Shown here in pieces: positions 1 through 8,873 of a stretch of 45,364 bases of DNA. Within the stretch, counting starts at the first letter, position 1. Each line of letters opens with the position of its first letter. The stretch covers positions 1 through 45,364 of the forward strand of contig NZ_LDSL01000145.1 of the NCBI RefSeq assembly GCF_001476815.1. Direction: 5' to 3'. The translations under genes and the position numbers were made by a program. The notes under the pieces were generated by a model. The model searched no databases. It was not told the DNA's origin and saw only the letters and a program-made list of their open reading frames with translations. The DNA comes from Pseudacidovorax intermedius. GTDB taxonomy: Bacteria; Pseudomonadota; Gammaproteobacteria; Burkholderiales; Burkholderiaceae_C.

Positions 1-115
1 GGCGGGGGTCGTCGGCATGGCCGATTCTGTGCTGGTGGGCGCTCGCGCGGTATCGCCGGGCGACTGCCCGCCATGCGCCCGCACGCCGGCGCGCGGCCGA
101 CCCGGCCCCGCGCGC

Positions 116-1015
116 CTACGCCGAGTGCGCGCGGCTGCGCTGGCCGTGGACCGACACGGGCACCTCGCCGACCACGGTGGCGCGGCGCATCACGCGCATG
201 CGGTCGCCATAGTCGTTGATGGCGTAATGCTGGGTGCTCCGGTTGTCCCACATGGCCACGTCGCCGGGCGCCCAGCGCCAGCGGATGGTGTTCTCCAGGC
301 GGGTCACGTGCGCCTGGAAGACCTCGTAGAGCCGGTCCGAGTCGTGGGTGTTGAAGCCGACGAAGCGTTGGGCGTAATGGCCCAGCAGCAGGCTGCGCTC
401 CCCCGTTTCCGGATGGACGCGGACGACGGGATGCTCGTGCTTGATAACCTGTGCCGCATACTGGCGCCGGTACTTCCGCGCCGTGTCGTCATGCAGCAAC
501 TCCACCCGGCTGGCCGCATAGTCGAAGTCGTTGCCGTGCACCGCCCAGAGCCGGTCCGCCAGCAGCTGCAGTTCGATCGGCAGGTGCTGGTAGGCCGCCA
601 CCGTGTTGGCCCACACCGTGTCGCCGCCCACCTCGGGCAGGGTGACGGCCCGCAGCACCGACAGCTTGGGCGGGGCCTGCTCGAAGGTGACATCGGTGTG
701 CCAGGAATTGGCACGGCCGCCCTGGTGCGAATGCAACTCCAGGATCTGGGAATCGGAATTGCCGACCGTGGGATGCCCGACCATCTGGCCGAATTGGCTG
801 GCAAATCCCAATTGCGTCGCGTCGCTCAGCCCGTGCTGGTTCCGGAAGAAAACCACCCGGTGCTTGAGCAGCATGGCGTGGATGAATTCGATGTCGGACG
901 CCGGCATTCCCTTTCTGATGCGAATGCCGTCGATGATGGCGCCCAGGCTGTCCGACAAAAGGGTGACGGTGGATCGCGCCTCGCCTGCTGGCATTTCTTC
1001 GGCTTCCTTGTACAT
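116..1015 (-). CDS. TauD/TfdA family Fe(II)/2-oxoglutarate dioxygenase
   Basis: A 299-residue cytoplasmic non-heme iron dioxygenase of the taurine/2,4-D dioxygenase family. Such enzymes couple oxidative decarboxylation of 2-oxoglutarate to hydroxylation of a small acid or sulfonate; the substrate here cannot be read from sequence. The 2-His-1-carboxylate facial triad is visible as H106 and D108 in NSWHTDVTFEQ and the distal H263 in NRSTQHYA, followed by arginines (R274, R277) at the 2-oxoglutarate carboxylate position. The frame is open further upstream, but the ATG at 1015 is chosen because GAGGAG lies a few bases before it and the family's fold starts there. It lies 13 bp downstream of the small secreted-protein gene on the same strand and is probably co-transcribed with it. 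The divergent LysR gene at 1468 is the likely regulator (inference). Confidence 0.9.
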   Translation of the reverse strand: MYKEAEEMPAGEARSTVTLLSDSLGAIIDGIRIRKGMPASDIEFIHAMLLKHRVVFFRNQHGLSDATQLGFASQFGQMVGHPTVGNSDSQILELHSHQGGRANSWHTDVTFEQAPPKLSVLRAVTLPEVGGDTVWANTVAAYQHLPIELQLLADRLWAVHGNDFDYAASRVELLHDDTARKYRRQYAAQVIKHEHPVVRVHPETGERSLLLGHYAQRFVGFNTHDSDRLYEVFQAHVTRLENTIRWRWAPGDVAMWDNRSTQHYAINDYGDRMRVMRRATVVGEVPVSVHGQRSRAHSA

Positions 1016-1028
1016 GTCTCGCTCCTCG

Positions 1029-1340
1029 TCAGGATTTCTCGAATGAATGCATGGCCGCCGGGTCGGCCAGGGTGGCCGCGCAGCGCGAGCGCAACTCGAA
1101 GATGAGCTGCGTGTCGCTCGCTGTTGCGGCACGGCGGCGCTGGGCCGCCAGCGCCGCGGCGAGTCCCGATTCGTACCTGGAAAGGAATTCGCGGCTTTCG
1201 CTGCCGGGCGGCGACACCATGTAGGCGCAGAATTCGACGTTGGACGCGAATTTTTCGGCGTCGCCGGAATTCTGCGCATTGGCTGCCGTGCCGGTTCCCA
1301 GAAAAAACAGAAAGCCGAATAAGAAAGCCGGTTTATTCAT
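1029..1340 (-). CDS. Small secreted protein of unknown function
   Basis: A 103-residue protein that I do not recognise. It begins with a hydrophobic signal peptide (MNKPAFLFGFLFFLGTGTA) that ends in an ANAQ-type signal peptidase I site near residue 23. The mature part of about 80 residues is alanine/arginine-rich and probably helical, with two cysteines (CAYM and RSRCAATL) that could pair in the periplasm. It is the first gene of a two-gene minus-strand unit with the TauD-type dioxygenase. Its ATG is 127 bp from the divergent LysR start, so a shared regulatory region is likely. The coding call rests on the signal peptide, compact spacing and start position; the function is unknown. Confidence 0.65.
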   Translation of the reverse strand: MNKPAFLFGFLFFLGTGTAANAQNSGDAEKFASNVEFCAYMVSPPGSESREFLSRYESGLAAALAAQRRRAATASDTQLIFELRSRCAATLADPAAMHSFEKS

Positions 1341-1402
1341 TGTCCGCGTGATGGTTCGGACCCATGCTAATGAGCGGCCGGATCAGGTACAAACAACGTT
1401 TT

Positions 1403-1413
1403 CAGAAGCTCTG
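1403..1413. promoter_or_regulatory. Short inverted repeat, candidate LysR site
   Basis: The only obvious dyad in the 127-bp divergent intergenic region is CAGA-AGC-TCTG. LysR-type regulators usually bind between divergent genes, so it is a candidate operator. It is short and does not cleanly fit T-N11-A, so support is weak. Confidence 0.25.
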
Positions 1414-1467
1414 CATAAGGGTTCGTGATGGTCGCCGGGGCCCCGGGGACGCCGCGGCCCGACCGCC

Positions 1468-2454
1468 ATGGAAGACCCCACGCCTTCGACCGCCCCCCGC
1501 GGTGCTGCGCCGCGAGGCATGCCCCGGTCATCGCCGGCCGCGGCCGGCCCGCCGCTCGGCCGCCTGCTGGACCCCGAACTCCTGCGCGCCTTCGTCGCCG
1601 TCGTCGACTGCAACGGCCACACCCATGCGGCGCACCACCTGCACCGGACGCAGGCCGCCGTCAGCCAGCAGGTCTCGAGGCTGGAGGACGCGGTCGGCAC
1701 GGCGCTGTTCGCAGGCCCCAAGCGGCACATCCGGCTCACGGCGGCCGGCGGCGTGCTGCTGGACTATGCCCGCCGCCTGCTCGCGCTCAACCAGGAGGCG
1801 CTGGAGCGGCTGCGCCCCGAGCCGGTCAGCGGCACCGTGCGCATGGGTGCCACGCACTACTACGCCACCAGCGTGCTGCCCGGGCTGCTGGCCGAGTTCT
1901 CGCGGCGGCATCCCGGCATCCACATCGAGATGGAGGTGGGCGTGGCCGACGACATGCAGCGCAAGCTGGGCCGCGCCTACGACCTGATCATCAACGCCTT
2001 CCCCGGCGGCTCGGGCCGCGGCGTGCTGCTGCGGCGCGAGGCGGTGGTCTGGGCCGCCGCGCGCGATGGCGATGCGCCCGCGCGCGACCCGGTGCCGCTG
2101 GCCGTGCTGCCGCCCGGCTCGCTGCTGCGCAAATGGGCCGAGGCCGCGCTCACGGCCGCCGGCCGCCGCTGGGTGGTGGTGCAGGAAAGCCTGAGCATCG
2201 AGGTGCTCAAGGCCAGCGTGCGCGCCGGCGCGGCCGTCGGCGTGTTCCAGGCCGCCACGGTGCAGGCCGCGCCGCCGCTGCGCGTGCTGGATGGGGCGGA
2301 CGGCTTCCCGCCGCTGCCCGCGTCGGAAATGTGGCTGGACAAGGCCGACCGTGCGCTGCCCAAGGCGGCGAGCTGCCTCTACGACTTCCTGCGCGAACAG
2401 TTGCCGCCCTGGCAGGAGGCCGAGGCGCCGTCCGGCGCGGACGATCCGGGCTGA
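1468..2454 (+). CDS. LysR family transcriptional regulator
   Basis: A 328-residue LysR-type regulator. The winged helix-turn-helix spans about residues 33-92 ([18 protein letters not shown], then [17 protein letters not shown]) and is followed by a linker helix and a substrate-binding-like effector domain. It is longer than the usual 300 residues because of a Pro/Ala-rich N-terminal leader of about 30 residues. An ATG at 1519 ([10 protein letters not shown]) is a plausible alternative start, and neither start has a strong Shine-Dalgarno. It is divergent from the secreted protein/TauD dioxygenase pair, so local control of that unit is the likely role (inference). The effector is unknown. The glycosylase gene follows 46 bp downstream. 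Confidence 0.85.
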   Translation: MEDPTPSTAPRGAAPRGMPRSSPAAAGPPLGRLLDPELLRAFVAVVDCNGHTHAAHHLHRTQAAVSQQVSRLEDAVGTALFAGPKRHIRLTAAGGVLLDYARRLLALNQEALERLRPEPVSGTVRMGATHYYATSVLPGLLAEFSRRHPGIHIEMEVGVADDMQRKLGRAYDLIINAFPGGSGRGVLLRREAVVWAAARDGDAPARDPVPLAVLPPGSLLRKWAEAALTAAGRRWVVVQESLSIEVLKASVRAGAAVGVFQAATVQAAPPLRVLDGADGFPPLPASEMWLDKADRALPKAASCLYDFLREQLPPWQEAEAPSGADDPG

Positions 2455-2500
2455 TGGCCACGATGGTTGCTTCCTGCTGCGCGCTGCTGACCCGCTCCCC

Positions 2501-3094
2501 ATGGCCCCGCCCACGCCCGTCCTGCCCCATCTCGCCATCGACTTTTTCGCGCCGGCCCACGAGGTGGCCGCGGCCCTGATCGGGGTCGAGCTGCTGGTGG
2601 ACGGCGTGGGCGGCCGCATCGTGGAGACGGAGGCCTACGACCGCGACGATCCCGCCTCGCACAGCCACCGCGGCCCTACGCTGCGCAACGCCGCCATGTT
2701 CGGGCCGCCGGGGCGGGCCTACGTCTACCGGTCCTATGGCATCCACTGGTGCCTGAACGTCGTGTGCGGGCCGGAAGGCCACGGCGCCGGGGTGCTGATC
2801 CGCGCGCTGGCGCCCACCCATGGTCTGGCCCGCATGCGCGAGCGGCGCGGGCTGCAGGACGTGCGACTGCTGGCCGCCGGCCCCGGCCGGCTCGGCCAGG
2901 CGCTGGCCATCGACCCCCGCCTGAACGGCCGGCCGCTGGACCAGCCGCCCTTCGAATTGCGGCCCCGCGCGGGAACGGAGCAGGTCCAGATCCAGACCGG
3001 CCCGCGCATCGGCATCACGCGCGCGGCCGACGTGCCCTGGCGCTTCGGCGAGGCAGCGTCGCCTTTCCTGAGCCGGCCCTTTCCGCGGCGCTGA
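2501..3094 (+). CDS. DNA-3-methyladenine glycosylase (Mpg/AAG family)
   Basis: A 197-residue homologue of the mammalian-type alkyladenine DNA glycosylase, a monofunctional base-excision-repair enzyme that removes 3-methyladenine and related damaged purines. Signature residues are in place: ETEAY at 42-46 (E44 activates the water, Y46 intercalates), ASHS with H54, [15 protein letters not shown] around 66-80, and CLNVV with N86 in the base pocket. The length is normal for bacterial members. The ATG at 2501 ([16 protein letters not shown]) begins just before the conserved domain; the frame is open upstream but the extra residues are unlike the family. It follows the LysR gene and converges with the MFS gene 10 bp away, with no functional link evident. 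Confidence 0.92.
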   Translation: MAPPTPVLPHLAIDFFAPAHEVAAALIGVELLVDGVGGRIVETEAYDRDDPASHSHRGPTLRNAAMFGPPGRAYVYRSYGIHWCLNVVCGPEGHGAGVLIRALAPTHGLARMRERRGLQDVRLLAAGPGRLGQALAIDPRLNGRPLDQPPFELRPRAGTEQVQIQTGPRIGITRAADVPWRFGEAASPFLSRPFPRR

Positions 3095-3104
3095 GTGCAA
3101 GGAA

Positions 3105-4319
3105 TCAGCGTCGGCCAGCCCGCATCCGCACCACCAGCGTCCCCCCCGCACTCGCCATCGCCAGCAGCACCACGCCCCACCAGCCCACGTGCGCCAGCAC
3201 CTGGCTGCCCAGGGCGGCGCCGGCGGCCATGCCGATGAACATGCCGGTGAACAGCAGCGCGTTCAGCCGGCTGCGGGCACCCGGGTCCAGGCTGTAGACC
3301 AGCGTCTGGTGCGCCACCAGCGTGGCCTGCACGCCGAAGTCGAAGCCGATGGCGGCCACCACCAGCAGGCCGATCTGGGCGGCGGGCGGCAGCAGGTCCT
3401 GCAGCAACAGCAGGGCGAACGACGCCAGCGCCAGGCCGGCGCCCAGCTGCGTCACGCGGTTGGGACCGCGGCGGTCGGCCAGGCGGCCGGCCAGCGGGGC
3501 GGCCAGGGCGCCCGCGGCACCGGCCAGGCCGAAGGCGCCGGCGGCGGCGCTGCCCATCTGGAAGCGCTCGTGCAGCATCACCGCCAGCGTGGACCAGAAG
3601 GCGCTGAAGCCGATGGACAGCAGGCCCTGCGCCAGCGCCGCGCGGCGCAGCGGCTCGTGCCGACGCCATAGCTGCACCAGCGAGCCCATCAGCTGGCCGT
3701 AGCCCAGCTGCGTGGTGGGCACAAAGCGCGGCAGGCCGCGCCACAGGGCGATGCCGATGAGCGCGATGGACGCCGCCGCCGCCACGAACACGGCGCGCCA
3801 GCCCCATTGCTCGCCCACCAGCCCGCTGGCCACCCGCGACAGCAGGATGCCCAGCAGCAGCCCGGTCATGACGGTGCCGACGGTGCGGCCCCGGTGCGCC
3901 TCGGGGGCCAGGGCCGCGGCGGCCGGGACGATGTCCTGCGCCAGCGTGGCGGTGAGGCCGATGGCCAGGCTGGCCACCATCAGCGCGCCCAGGCCCGGCG
4001 CCAGGGCACAGGCCAGCAGCGCCAGCATCAGCAGCACGGCCTTGGCCAGGATGATGATCCGCCGGTCGTAGCGGTCGCCCAGCGGAATCAGCAGCAGGAT
4101 GCCGGCCGCATAGCCCAGCTGGGTGAGCGTGGGCACCAGCCCGGTCTGTGCCGGGCTGGCGCGCAGATCGGCGCCCAGGATGCCGAGCAGCGGCTGGGCG
4201 TAGTACAGGGCGGCGGCGCCCAGGCCGGCGCCGGCCGCGAGCATGAGCACCAGCGGGCGCGACAGGCCCGCCTCGGCGGGCGCCGTGGGCGCGGTGGCGG
4301 ACAGGGGAAGGGAAGACAT
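3105..4319 (-). CDS. MFS transporter (drug/metabolite exporter type)
   Basis: A 404-residue inner-membrane major facilitator with about 12 predicted hydrophobic helices. The loop between helices 2 and 3 carries the family motif as PLGDRYDRR, repeated in the second half as GRLADRRGP. This resembles DHA-type exporters (YnfM/AraJ-like) that expel drugs or sugars by proton antiport; the substrate is not predictable. The start is the ATG at 4319: AGGAG lies 7 bases upstream, whereas the GTG six codons earlier has none. It is divergent from a LysR gene, and an ATTC-N7-GAAT dyad sits between them, so control by that regulator is likely (inference). Confidence 0.88.
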   Translation of the reverse strand: MSSLPLSATAPTAPAEAGLSRPLVLMLAAGAGLGAAALYYAQPLLGILGADLRASPAQTGLVPTLTQLGYAAGILLLIPLGDRYDRRIIILAKAVLLMLALLACALAPGLGALMVASLAIGLTATLAQDIVPAAAALAPEAHRGRTVGTVMTGLLLGILLSRVASGLVGEQWGWRAVFVAAAASIALIGIALWRGLPRFVPTTQLGYGQLMGSLVQLWRRHEPLRRAALAQGLLSIGFSAFWSTLAVMLHERFQMGSAAAGAFGLAGAAGALAAPLAGRLADRRGPNRVTQLGAGLALASFALLLLQDLLPPAAQIGLLVVAAIGFDFGVQATLVAHQTLVYSLDPGARSRLNALLFTGMFIGMAAGAALGSQVLAHVGWWGVVLLAMASAGGTLVVRMRAGRR

Positions 4320-4394
4320 GGCGAAGCTCCTGATCACGAAGACGGCCGCAGCGCCGGCCCCTCCAGGCCGCGATGCTGCAGTGCAACAGGCTGC

Positions 4395-4409
4395 ATTCTT
4401 CCAACGAAT
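4395..4409. promoter_or_regulatory. LysR-type operator (ATTC-N7-GAAT)
   Basis: The dyad ATTC-TTCCAAC-GAAT matches the T-N11-A LysR box and lies in the 140-bp region between the MFS and LysR starts. A second nested pair, CTGCATT (4391-4397) with AATGCAG (4433-4439), surrounds it. It is the likely binding site of the adjacent LysR protein. Confidence 0.5.
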
Positions 4410-4459
4410 GATTGCCCGCTGTAGAGGCCGGCAATGCAGATTGGATATACGCTCAACGC

Positions 4460-5380
4460 ATGAAAGACCCTGCCGTTGCCGCCGACCGCCTGGAACTGCT
4501 GCAGACCTTCCTGCGCATCGTCGAGGCCGGCAGCCTGTCCGCCGCCGCCCAGCAGATGGGCAGCACCCAGCCCACCGTCAGCCGCCGGCTCCAGGCGCTG
4601 GAGCGATCGCTGGGCCTGCGGCTGCTGCACCGCTCAACCCACGCCATGGCGCTGACCGAGGACGGCGAGCGCTGCCTGGCCCATGCCCGCGACCTGCTGG
4701 AGCGCTGGGACAGCTTCGAGGCCGAGGCCCGCGGCGCGCGCGACCTGCCGCGCGGCCACCTGCGCGTGCTGGTGCCGCATGCCTTCGGGCAGGACCAGCT
4801 GATGGCGCCGCTGCTGGGCTTTCTGGACGCGCATCCGCAGGTCAGCATCGAATGGCTGCTGCACGACCGCCAGCCCGACTTCATCGCCGAGGGCATCGAC
4901 TGCGCGATCCGCGTCGGCGCGGTGAGCGACCCGTCGGTGGTGGCGCAGCGCCTGACCGAGATCCAGCGCGTGGTCGTGGCGCCGCCCGGCCTGTGGGGCA
5001 ACGGGCCGCCGCCGGCCACGCCGCAGGCGCTGGCCGACCTGCCCTGGCTGGCGCTGCAGACCTTCTACCGCGACGAAGTGACGCTGACGCGCGAGGCCGA
5101 CGGCGCACGCGAGACCTTCCCCATCCGCCCGCGGCTGGCCACCGACAGCCTCTATGCCACCCGCCGCGCCGTGCTGGGCGGGGCGGGCATCGCGCTGGTG
5201 TCGGCCTGGGCCGTGGCGCCGGACCTGGCCGCCGGCCGGCTGGTGCGCCTGGCACCGCAGTGGGTGGGCGATCCGCTGCCCATCTACCTGATGCATCCCT
5301 ACGCCCGGCAGTACCCGCCGCGGCTGCGGGCCTTCACGGCGTGGATGCGTGAGCACATGCCGCTGCCGGGCAACTTCTGA
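4460..5380 (+). CDS. LysR family transcriptional regulator
   Basis: A 306-residue LysR-type regulator. The N-terminal winged helix-turn-helix (ELLQTFLRIVEAGSLSAAAQ, then STQPTVSRRLQALERSLG) covers about residues 12-70. The C-terminal effector-binding domain resembles the DsdA/AaeR-like subgroup. The ATG at 4460 (MKDPAVAADRL) is chosen over an upstream TTG because it gives the usual family N-terminus and leaves the putative operator outside the gene. It is divergent from the MFS exporter and probably controls both that gene and itself (inference from layout and the LysR box). It converges with the peptidase E gene across 42 bp. Confidence 0.88.
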   Translation: MKDPAVAADRLELLQTFLRIVEAGSLSAAAQQMGSTQPTVSRRLQALERSLGLRLLHRSTHAMALTEDGERCLAHARDLLERWDSFEAEARGARDLPRGHLRVLVPHAFGQDQLMAPLLGFLDAHPQVSIEWLLHDRQPDFIAEGIDCAIRVGAVSDPSVVAQRLTEIQRVVVAPPGLWGNGPPPATPQALADLPWLALQTFYRDEVTLTREADGARETFPIRPRLATDSLYATRRAVLGGAGIALVSAWAVAPDLAAGRLVRLAPQWVGDPLPIYLMHPYARQYPPRLRAFTAWMREHMPLPGNF

Positions 5381-5422
5381 ACCCCGGGCCGGCACGCTGG
5401 CGGCGTCACGCCGCAGCGCCCT

Positions 5423-6184
5423 TCAGCGCCGCGCAGCGACAGTTGCCGCTACGGGCCCTTCCGGCACCTGGCGCAGATCACCATCACCTGCGAGAAGGAA
5501 GACAGGCCCGCCCAGAACACGCATTCCCTGCGCACCGACGTGAAGCCCCGTGCCCTCGGGCAGAGCCCAAACCGGCACGTCTGGATTGAGCGCGCAGAAC
5601 TCCTGCAGACGCTGCAGCCGTGTCTCACCCCGATGCCCCGACGGATGAACCTGCGTGAAGTGCGGATTGATCTGAAAGGGCACGGCGGCGAGCGCATCGA
5701 ATCCACCGGGGTCCACCACTGGCATGTCGTTCGTCGTGCGAATCGTGGGGCAGGCCAGATTGGCACCCGCGCTCCAGCCCAGGTAGCTGCAATGCCACTG
5801 CCTGACGCGATCCGCCAGCGGCGCCAGAAGCCCGCGCCGGCGCAGCTCGTACAGGAGATGGAAGGTGTTGCCTCCACCGACGACCACATGGGTCGCCCCA
5901 GCCAGCAGCGCCTGCATGTCGGCCGCTCGATGGAGCGGCCGCAGAGGGATGCCGAGCCGCTCGAGTGCGCCGGCGACGAGTTCGGCGTAGGCATCCCAGT
6001 CACGCACGACGCCCGCGAAGGGCACGAACACCGCTTCGCCTGGCGCCTCGCCAAGCGCCCACCAGGTCCGGATGGCGTCGAGCGCGTGGGCGAGATAGCC
6101 ATCGGCGCCCACCGAATTGCTGAGCAGCAGGAGGTTGGCCGAAGGAGCTTCCCGCCGGCCGTCTAACGCTCGGGGTTCAGTCAT
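5423..6184 (-). CDS. pepE: Peptidase E (alpha-aspartyl dipeptidase), MEROPS S51
   Basis: A 253-residue cytoplasmic serine peptidase of family S51, known for cleaving dipeptides with N-terminal aspartate. The catalytic residues are placed as in the Salmonella enzyme: nucleophile S138 in GWSAGANLACP, D153 in TTNDMP fifteen residues later, and H175 in INPHF thirty-seven residues after the serine. The GGGNTFHLL loop precedes the nucleophile. The ATG at 6184 overlaps the stop codon of the OPT transporter gene (ATGA), so translation is probably coupled and transport and hydrolysis linked. Members with a transporter partner probably handle imported peptides, so the true substrate here may not be aspartyl dipeptides. 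Confidence 0.88.
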   Translation of the reverse strand: MTEPRALDGRREAPSANLLLLSNSVGADGYLAHALDAIRTWWALGEAPGEAVFVPFAGVVRDWDAYAELVAGALERLGIPLRPLHRAADMQALLAGATHVVVGGGNTFHLLYELRRRGLLAPLADRVRQWHCSYLGWSAGANLACPTIRTTNDMPVVDPGGFDALAAVPFQINPHFTQVHPSGHRGETRLQRLQEFCALNPDVPVWALPEGTGLHVGAQGMRVLGGPVFLLAGDGDLRQVPEGPVAATVAARR

Positions 6185-7767
6185 CTGGATTTCGTGTACG
6201 ACTTCGCGGCCGAGTTGCAGAAGCTGAACAGCGCGTCGCCCGCGATGACGCCCCCGGCGAACACCTCCAGGCGGCTGCGCACCGTCTCGCCACCCCAACG
6301 TTGCGCCACCAGCCTCAGCACCAGGCCCACGGCCACGGCCCAGCCGGCCATCGGATGGGTGATCAGCAACCCCGTGGCCAGCATCACGCCCAGTTGGCGC
6401 CGGGGGCCACCGGCCCACTGGATCAGTGCGCCCGGCACGGCCCACATCGCCAGCTTCAGGCCGACACCGCTGGCGATGCCGGCCTGGATGGTCGTCGCAT
6501 AGACGCGCGCGACCGGCGGTAACAGGTTCTGCGAGAAGAACATGGGATGGCTGAAGTAAACGACCGGGATGGCGACGACAAAAGCCAGCATGCCGCCCAT
6601 CAGCTGATGGCGCCGGCCTTCGAGCTCGAAGGCCGGGTCCTGTCCGTTGCCACGCAGGATGAAGCCGGCCTTGAGGTCATATCCCATGTCGGCGAAAGCC
6701 GGTCCCGTGGCGGCGGAGAAGCCGCACAGCACGACCAGGGCCACGGGCGGAAAACCCAGCAGCATGCCGATCAGAAGCGTGATGAGGGCGACGGCGAATG
6801 CAGGAAACCATCCGGAGTGCATCGCGGCCACGCCGACGATCAGCTCGTGCACATAGGCGGCGAAGGCCGCGTACATCACGAAGCCGACCAGCGCGAGCAG
6901 CGACATGTCTGCATAGAGTCCGCAGACAAGGGCGAGAAAGGCCGCGATCAGAACGTAGGCGACGGCCCCCTGGCGCAGCACGCGGTGCATCTGCGTGGCG
7001 TCCAACCGCGGCTCGGCGTTTGCGGGCGCATCGCCGGACACCTTTCGGTGGCGCAACTGGCCGGCCACCTGTATCAGCGCCACCAGGCCGGCACCGATCA
7101 TCAGTCCGTGAGGCAGATACTGTTTGCCGATATCGATGCCCACGAGGGCCTGGCTATAGCCTCTTGTCAGAAGGCCCAGCCCGAACATGCTCAGTGCCCA
7201 GACGTTGCCGATGAAGGCGGTACCGAACGCGGACATGGGCACGCTCAGCCAGGCGCCCGCAACGCCGACGCCCAGGCCCAAGGCCAACAAGCGCGCCTGC
7301 CGGCCACCTTGATCGCCCGCCTTGATGGCCTCGGCGGCTGCGACGCCGGGCGGCCACGCACCCGACGCAGGAAAGACCCGCGAGTCGAACATGCGGTAGA
7401 GCAGCCAGCCGTCGAGAAGCATCGCCAGGCTCACGCCCACCAGCATCGGCAGCACCAGGTCGGCACGGCCGAATGCAAAGGGCACGGCGATCGGCAGCAA
7501 CAGGCTGTTGGCCGCGCCGAAGGTGGCCGACGAAATGACGGTCTGCGCCATGTTCTGCACGTGCACCGAGCGGTAGGTGCTGAACCATCGCAGCGGAATG
7601 CGTGCAGCCACCATCGCGACGAGGGCGCCGATCAACGACGTGTTGGGCGTGACGCCCAACGTCGTCAGCAGCTGGATGCCGATGATGGCGCCCAATACGC
7701 TGAGCAGCAGCATGAACATGAGGTTGCCGGCGCCAAAAAGGCCGGAGCGACGAGGTACGGAAGACAC
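6181..7767 (-). CDS. OPT/YSL family oligopeptide transporter
   Basis: A 528-residue polytopic inner-membrane protein with many hydrophobic helices. Family landmarks include the N-terminal helix pair with LGVTPNTSLIGALVAMVAAR and the segment ADMGYDLKAGFILRG followed by ELEGRRHQLMGG, corresponding to the conserved D-x-K-x-G and RRQQ-type loop of prokaryotic OPT proteins. OPT members are proton-coupled importers of oligopeptides or metal chelates. The start is a GTG at 7767 with GGGGAG seven bases upstream. It lies 54 bp after the IclR regulator gene on the same strand and overlaps pepE by 4 bp. The operon order IclR-OPT-PepE, beside DUF1177, points to uptake and breakdown of a peptide-like substrate (inference). 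Confidence 0.85.
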   Translation of the reverse strand: MSSVPRRSGLFGAGNLMFMLLLSVLGAIIGIQLLTTLGVTPNTSLIGALVAMVAARIPLRWFSTYRSVHVQNMAQTVISSATFGAANSLLLPIAVPFAFGRADLVLPMLVGVSLAMLLDGWLLYRMFDSRVFPASGAWPPGVAAAEAIKAGDQGGRQARLLALGLGVGVAGAWLSVPMSAFGTAFIGNVWALSMFGLGLLTRGYSQALVGIDIGKQYLPHGLMIGAGLVALIQVAGQLRHRKVSGDAPANAEPRLDATQMHRVLRQGAVAYVLIAAFLALVCGLYADMSLLALVGFVMYAAFAAYVHELIVGVAAMHSGWFPAFAVALITLLIGMLLGFPPVALVVLCGFSAATGPAFADMGYDLKAGFILRGNGQDPAFELEGRRHQLMGGMLAFVVAIPVVYFSHPMFFSQNLLPPVARVYATTIQAGIASGVGLKLAMWAVPGALIQWAGGPRRQLGVMLATGLLITHPMAGWAVAVGLVLRLVAQRWGGETVRSRLEVFAGGVIAGDALFSFCNSAAKSYTKSR

Positions 7768-7821
7768 GGCTTTACTCCCCAGGTGAACGGACCGATAAAC
7801 AAAAATCGAGGGACCGGCGGC

Positions 7822-8583
7822 TCACTGCCAGTGCGGATCGTCGATGGAACGCCCGAGACGACGAGCGCTTCGCACCAACTGGCGCGACAGGTCCTCGACG
7901 AAGCTCTTTTCCTGCGCGAGAACCGAAGGAAAGCTCAGGCAGAAAGCCCAGCTCTGGCCGCTGGAGGGTTCGCCCACGGCACAACTCACGCTTCCCACAT
8001 GCGCGAAGGCTTCATCGAGTGCGACGGCGCAACCCGTCCTGCGCACACCGGCCAGTGATCTCAGAAGCCAGGGCAACCCCCGGCTCTGCGGGGAAGCATC
8101 CATGCCCAAGGTTTCCCCGAACGCGGCGGCCACCCTGTCGTCGGACAGCCGCGCCAGCAAAGCCCGGCCGGTGGACGTCGATACGGCACTGTTGCGCTTG
8201 CCGGCCTGGGTGACGATGCGCAGCATCTGCGTGCCGTGAAGAACGCGGAGCACGACCACCTGATGCAGGGTGCTGTCGAGCACGCTGATGAAACCCGTGT
8301 GTCCGTTGAGCGCCACGGCCTCGCTCAATTCGGACTCGATGCGGCGGATCACTGGCTGGTGTTCCAGGACGAATCGGCCCAGCGCCACCATCATGTCGGC
8401 CGGCGAATAGGCGAGGGACTCGGCGTCCCTCATCAGCAGCCCCGCGTCGGCCATCTGTCTGAGAAGGCGCGATACAGAGCTCTTCGGCATCTTCAGCGCG
8501 AGGGCGATGTCGTTCACACCCATGGGCCGCCCCTGGTGGACGAAGACGGCGAGCACAGCCGCAGCGGAGTGAAGGATGGCCAT
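7822..8583 (-). CDS. IclR family transcriptional regulator
   Basis: A 253-residue regulator with an N-terminal winged helix-turn-helix (about residues 5-60; VNDIALALKMPKSSVSRLLR is the HTH core) and a C-terminal GAF-like effector-binding domain (GHTGFISVLDSTLHQVVVLR, then STSTGRALLA and a final helix with SFVEDL). IclR proteins act as repressors or activators of catabolic genes in response to small metabolites. It is first in the minus-strand unit with the OPT transporter and peptidase E, and divergent from the DUF1177 gene across 290 bp. Control of all four genes from that region is the natural reading (inference). Confidence 0.9.
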   Translation of the reverse strand: MAILHSAAAVLAVFVHQGRPMGVNDIALALKMPKSSVSRLLRQMADAGLLMRDAESLAYSPADMMVALGRFVLEHQPVIRRIESELSEAVALNGHTGFISVLDSTLHQVVVLRVLHGTQMLRIVTQAGKRNSAVSTSTGRALLARLSDDRVAAAFGETLGMDASPQSRGLPWLLRSLAGVRRTGCAVALDEAFAHVGSVSCAVGEPSSGQSWAFCLSFPSVLAQEKSFVEDLSRQLVRSARRLGRSIDDPHWQ

Positions 8584-8749
8584 GTCAGCGCGACTGCAGC
8601 ATGGACGCGGGGGCGAAACCGTTCATGAGGAGGCAACTATCCGGCCGTGCCGCGCCGGTGTCAGCCGATGCCAAAAAATGGAACTGCGTGGATTGCGCAC
8701 TTCGCCTTGTCCTCCCTCGCTCGCCTCTGGTTCCACCGTTTGCAACCGT

Positions 8750-8778
8750 TTGATCGGCCGTTGCCAGCGGCCTACGCT
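8750..8778 (+). promoter_or_regulatory. Candidate sigma-70-type promoter with inverted repeat for the DUF1177 gene
   Basis: TTGATC (8750-8755) and TACGCT (8773-8778) are separated by exactly 17 bp. The spacer itself is an inverted repeat, GGCCG-N7-CGGCC (8756-8772). This would put a dimeric repressor site, for example for the divergent IclR protein, inside the promoter. The hexamers are imperfect, so this is a prediction only. Confidence 0.4.
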
Positions 8779-8873
8779 GCGACGCGCTTCGTCCCCTGCT
8801 GCGCGCGACGCGCGTGCTCTGCTCAAGGCTCCGCAGCCCCGAGGCGACATCTTCAACTTCCTAACGGATCACC

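Noticed and set aside
1-115. Possible gene end upstream of the dioxygenase stop
   Set aside because: No frame gives a recognisable protein. The stretch is treated as intergenic, with no terminator visible.
1016-1279. N-terminal extension of the TauD-type dioxygenase
   Set aside because: The extra 88 codons overlap the secreted-protein gene, are Arg/Pro/Ser-rich and unlike the family. GAGGAG marks the ATG at 1015.
6547-8058. Plus-strand open frame of 503 codons opposite the OPT and IclR genes
   Set aside because: It runs through two well-supported minus-strand genes and has a Gln/His/Gly-rich, domain-free translation.
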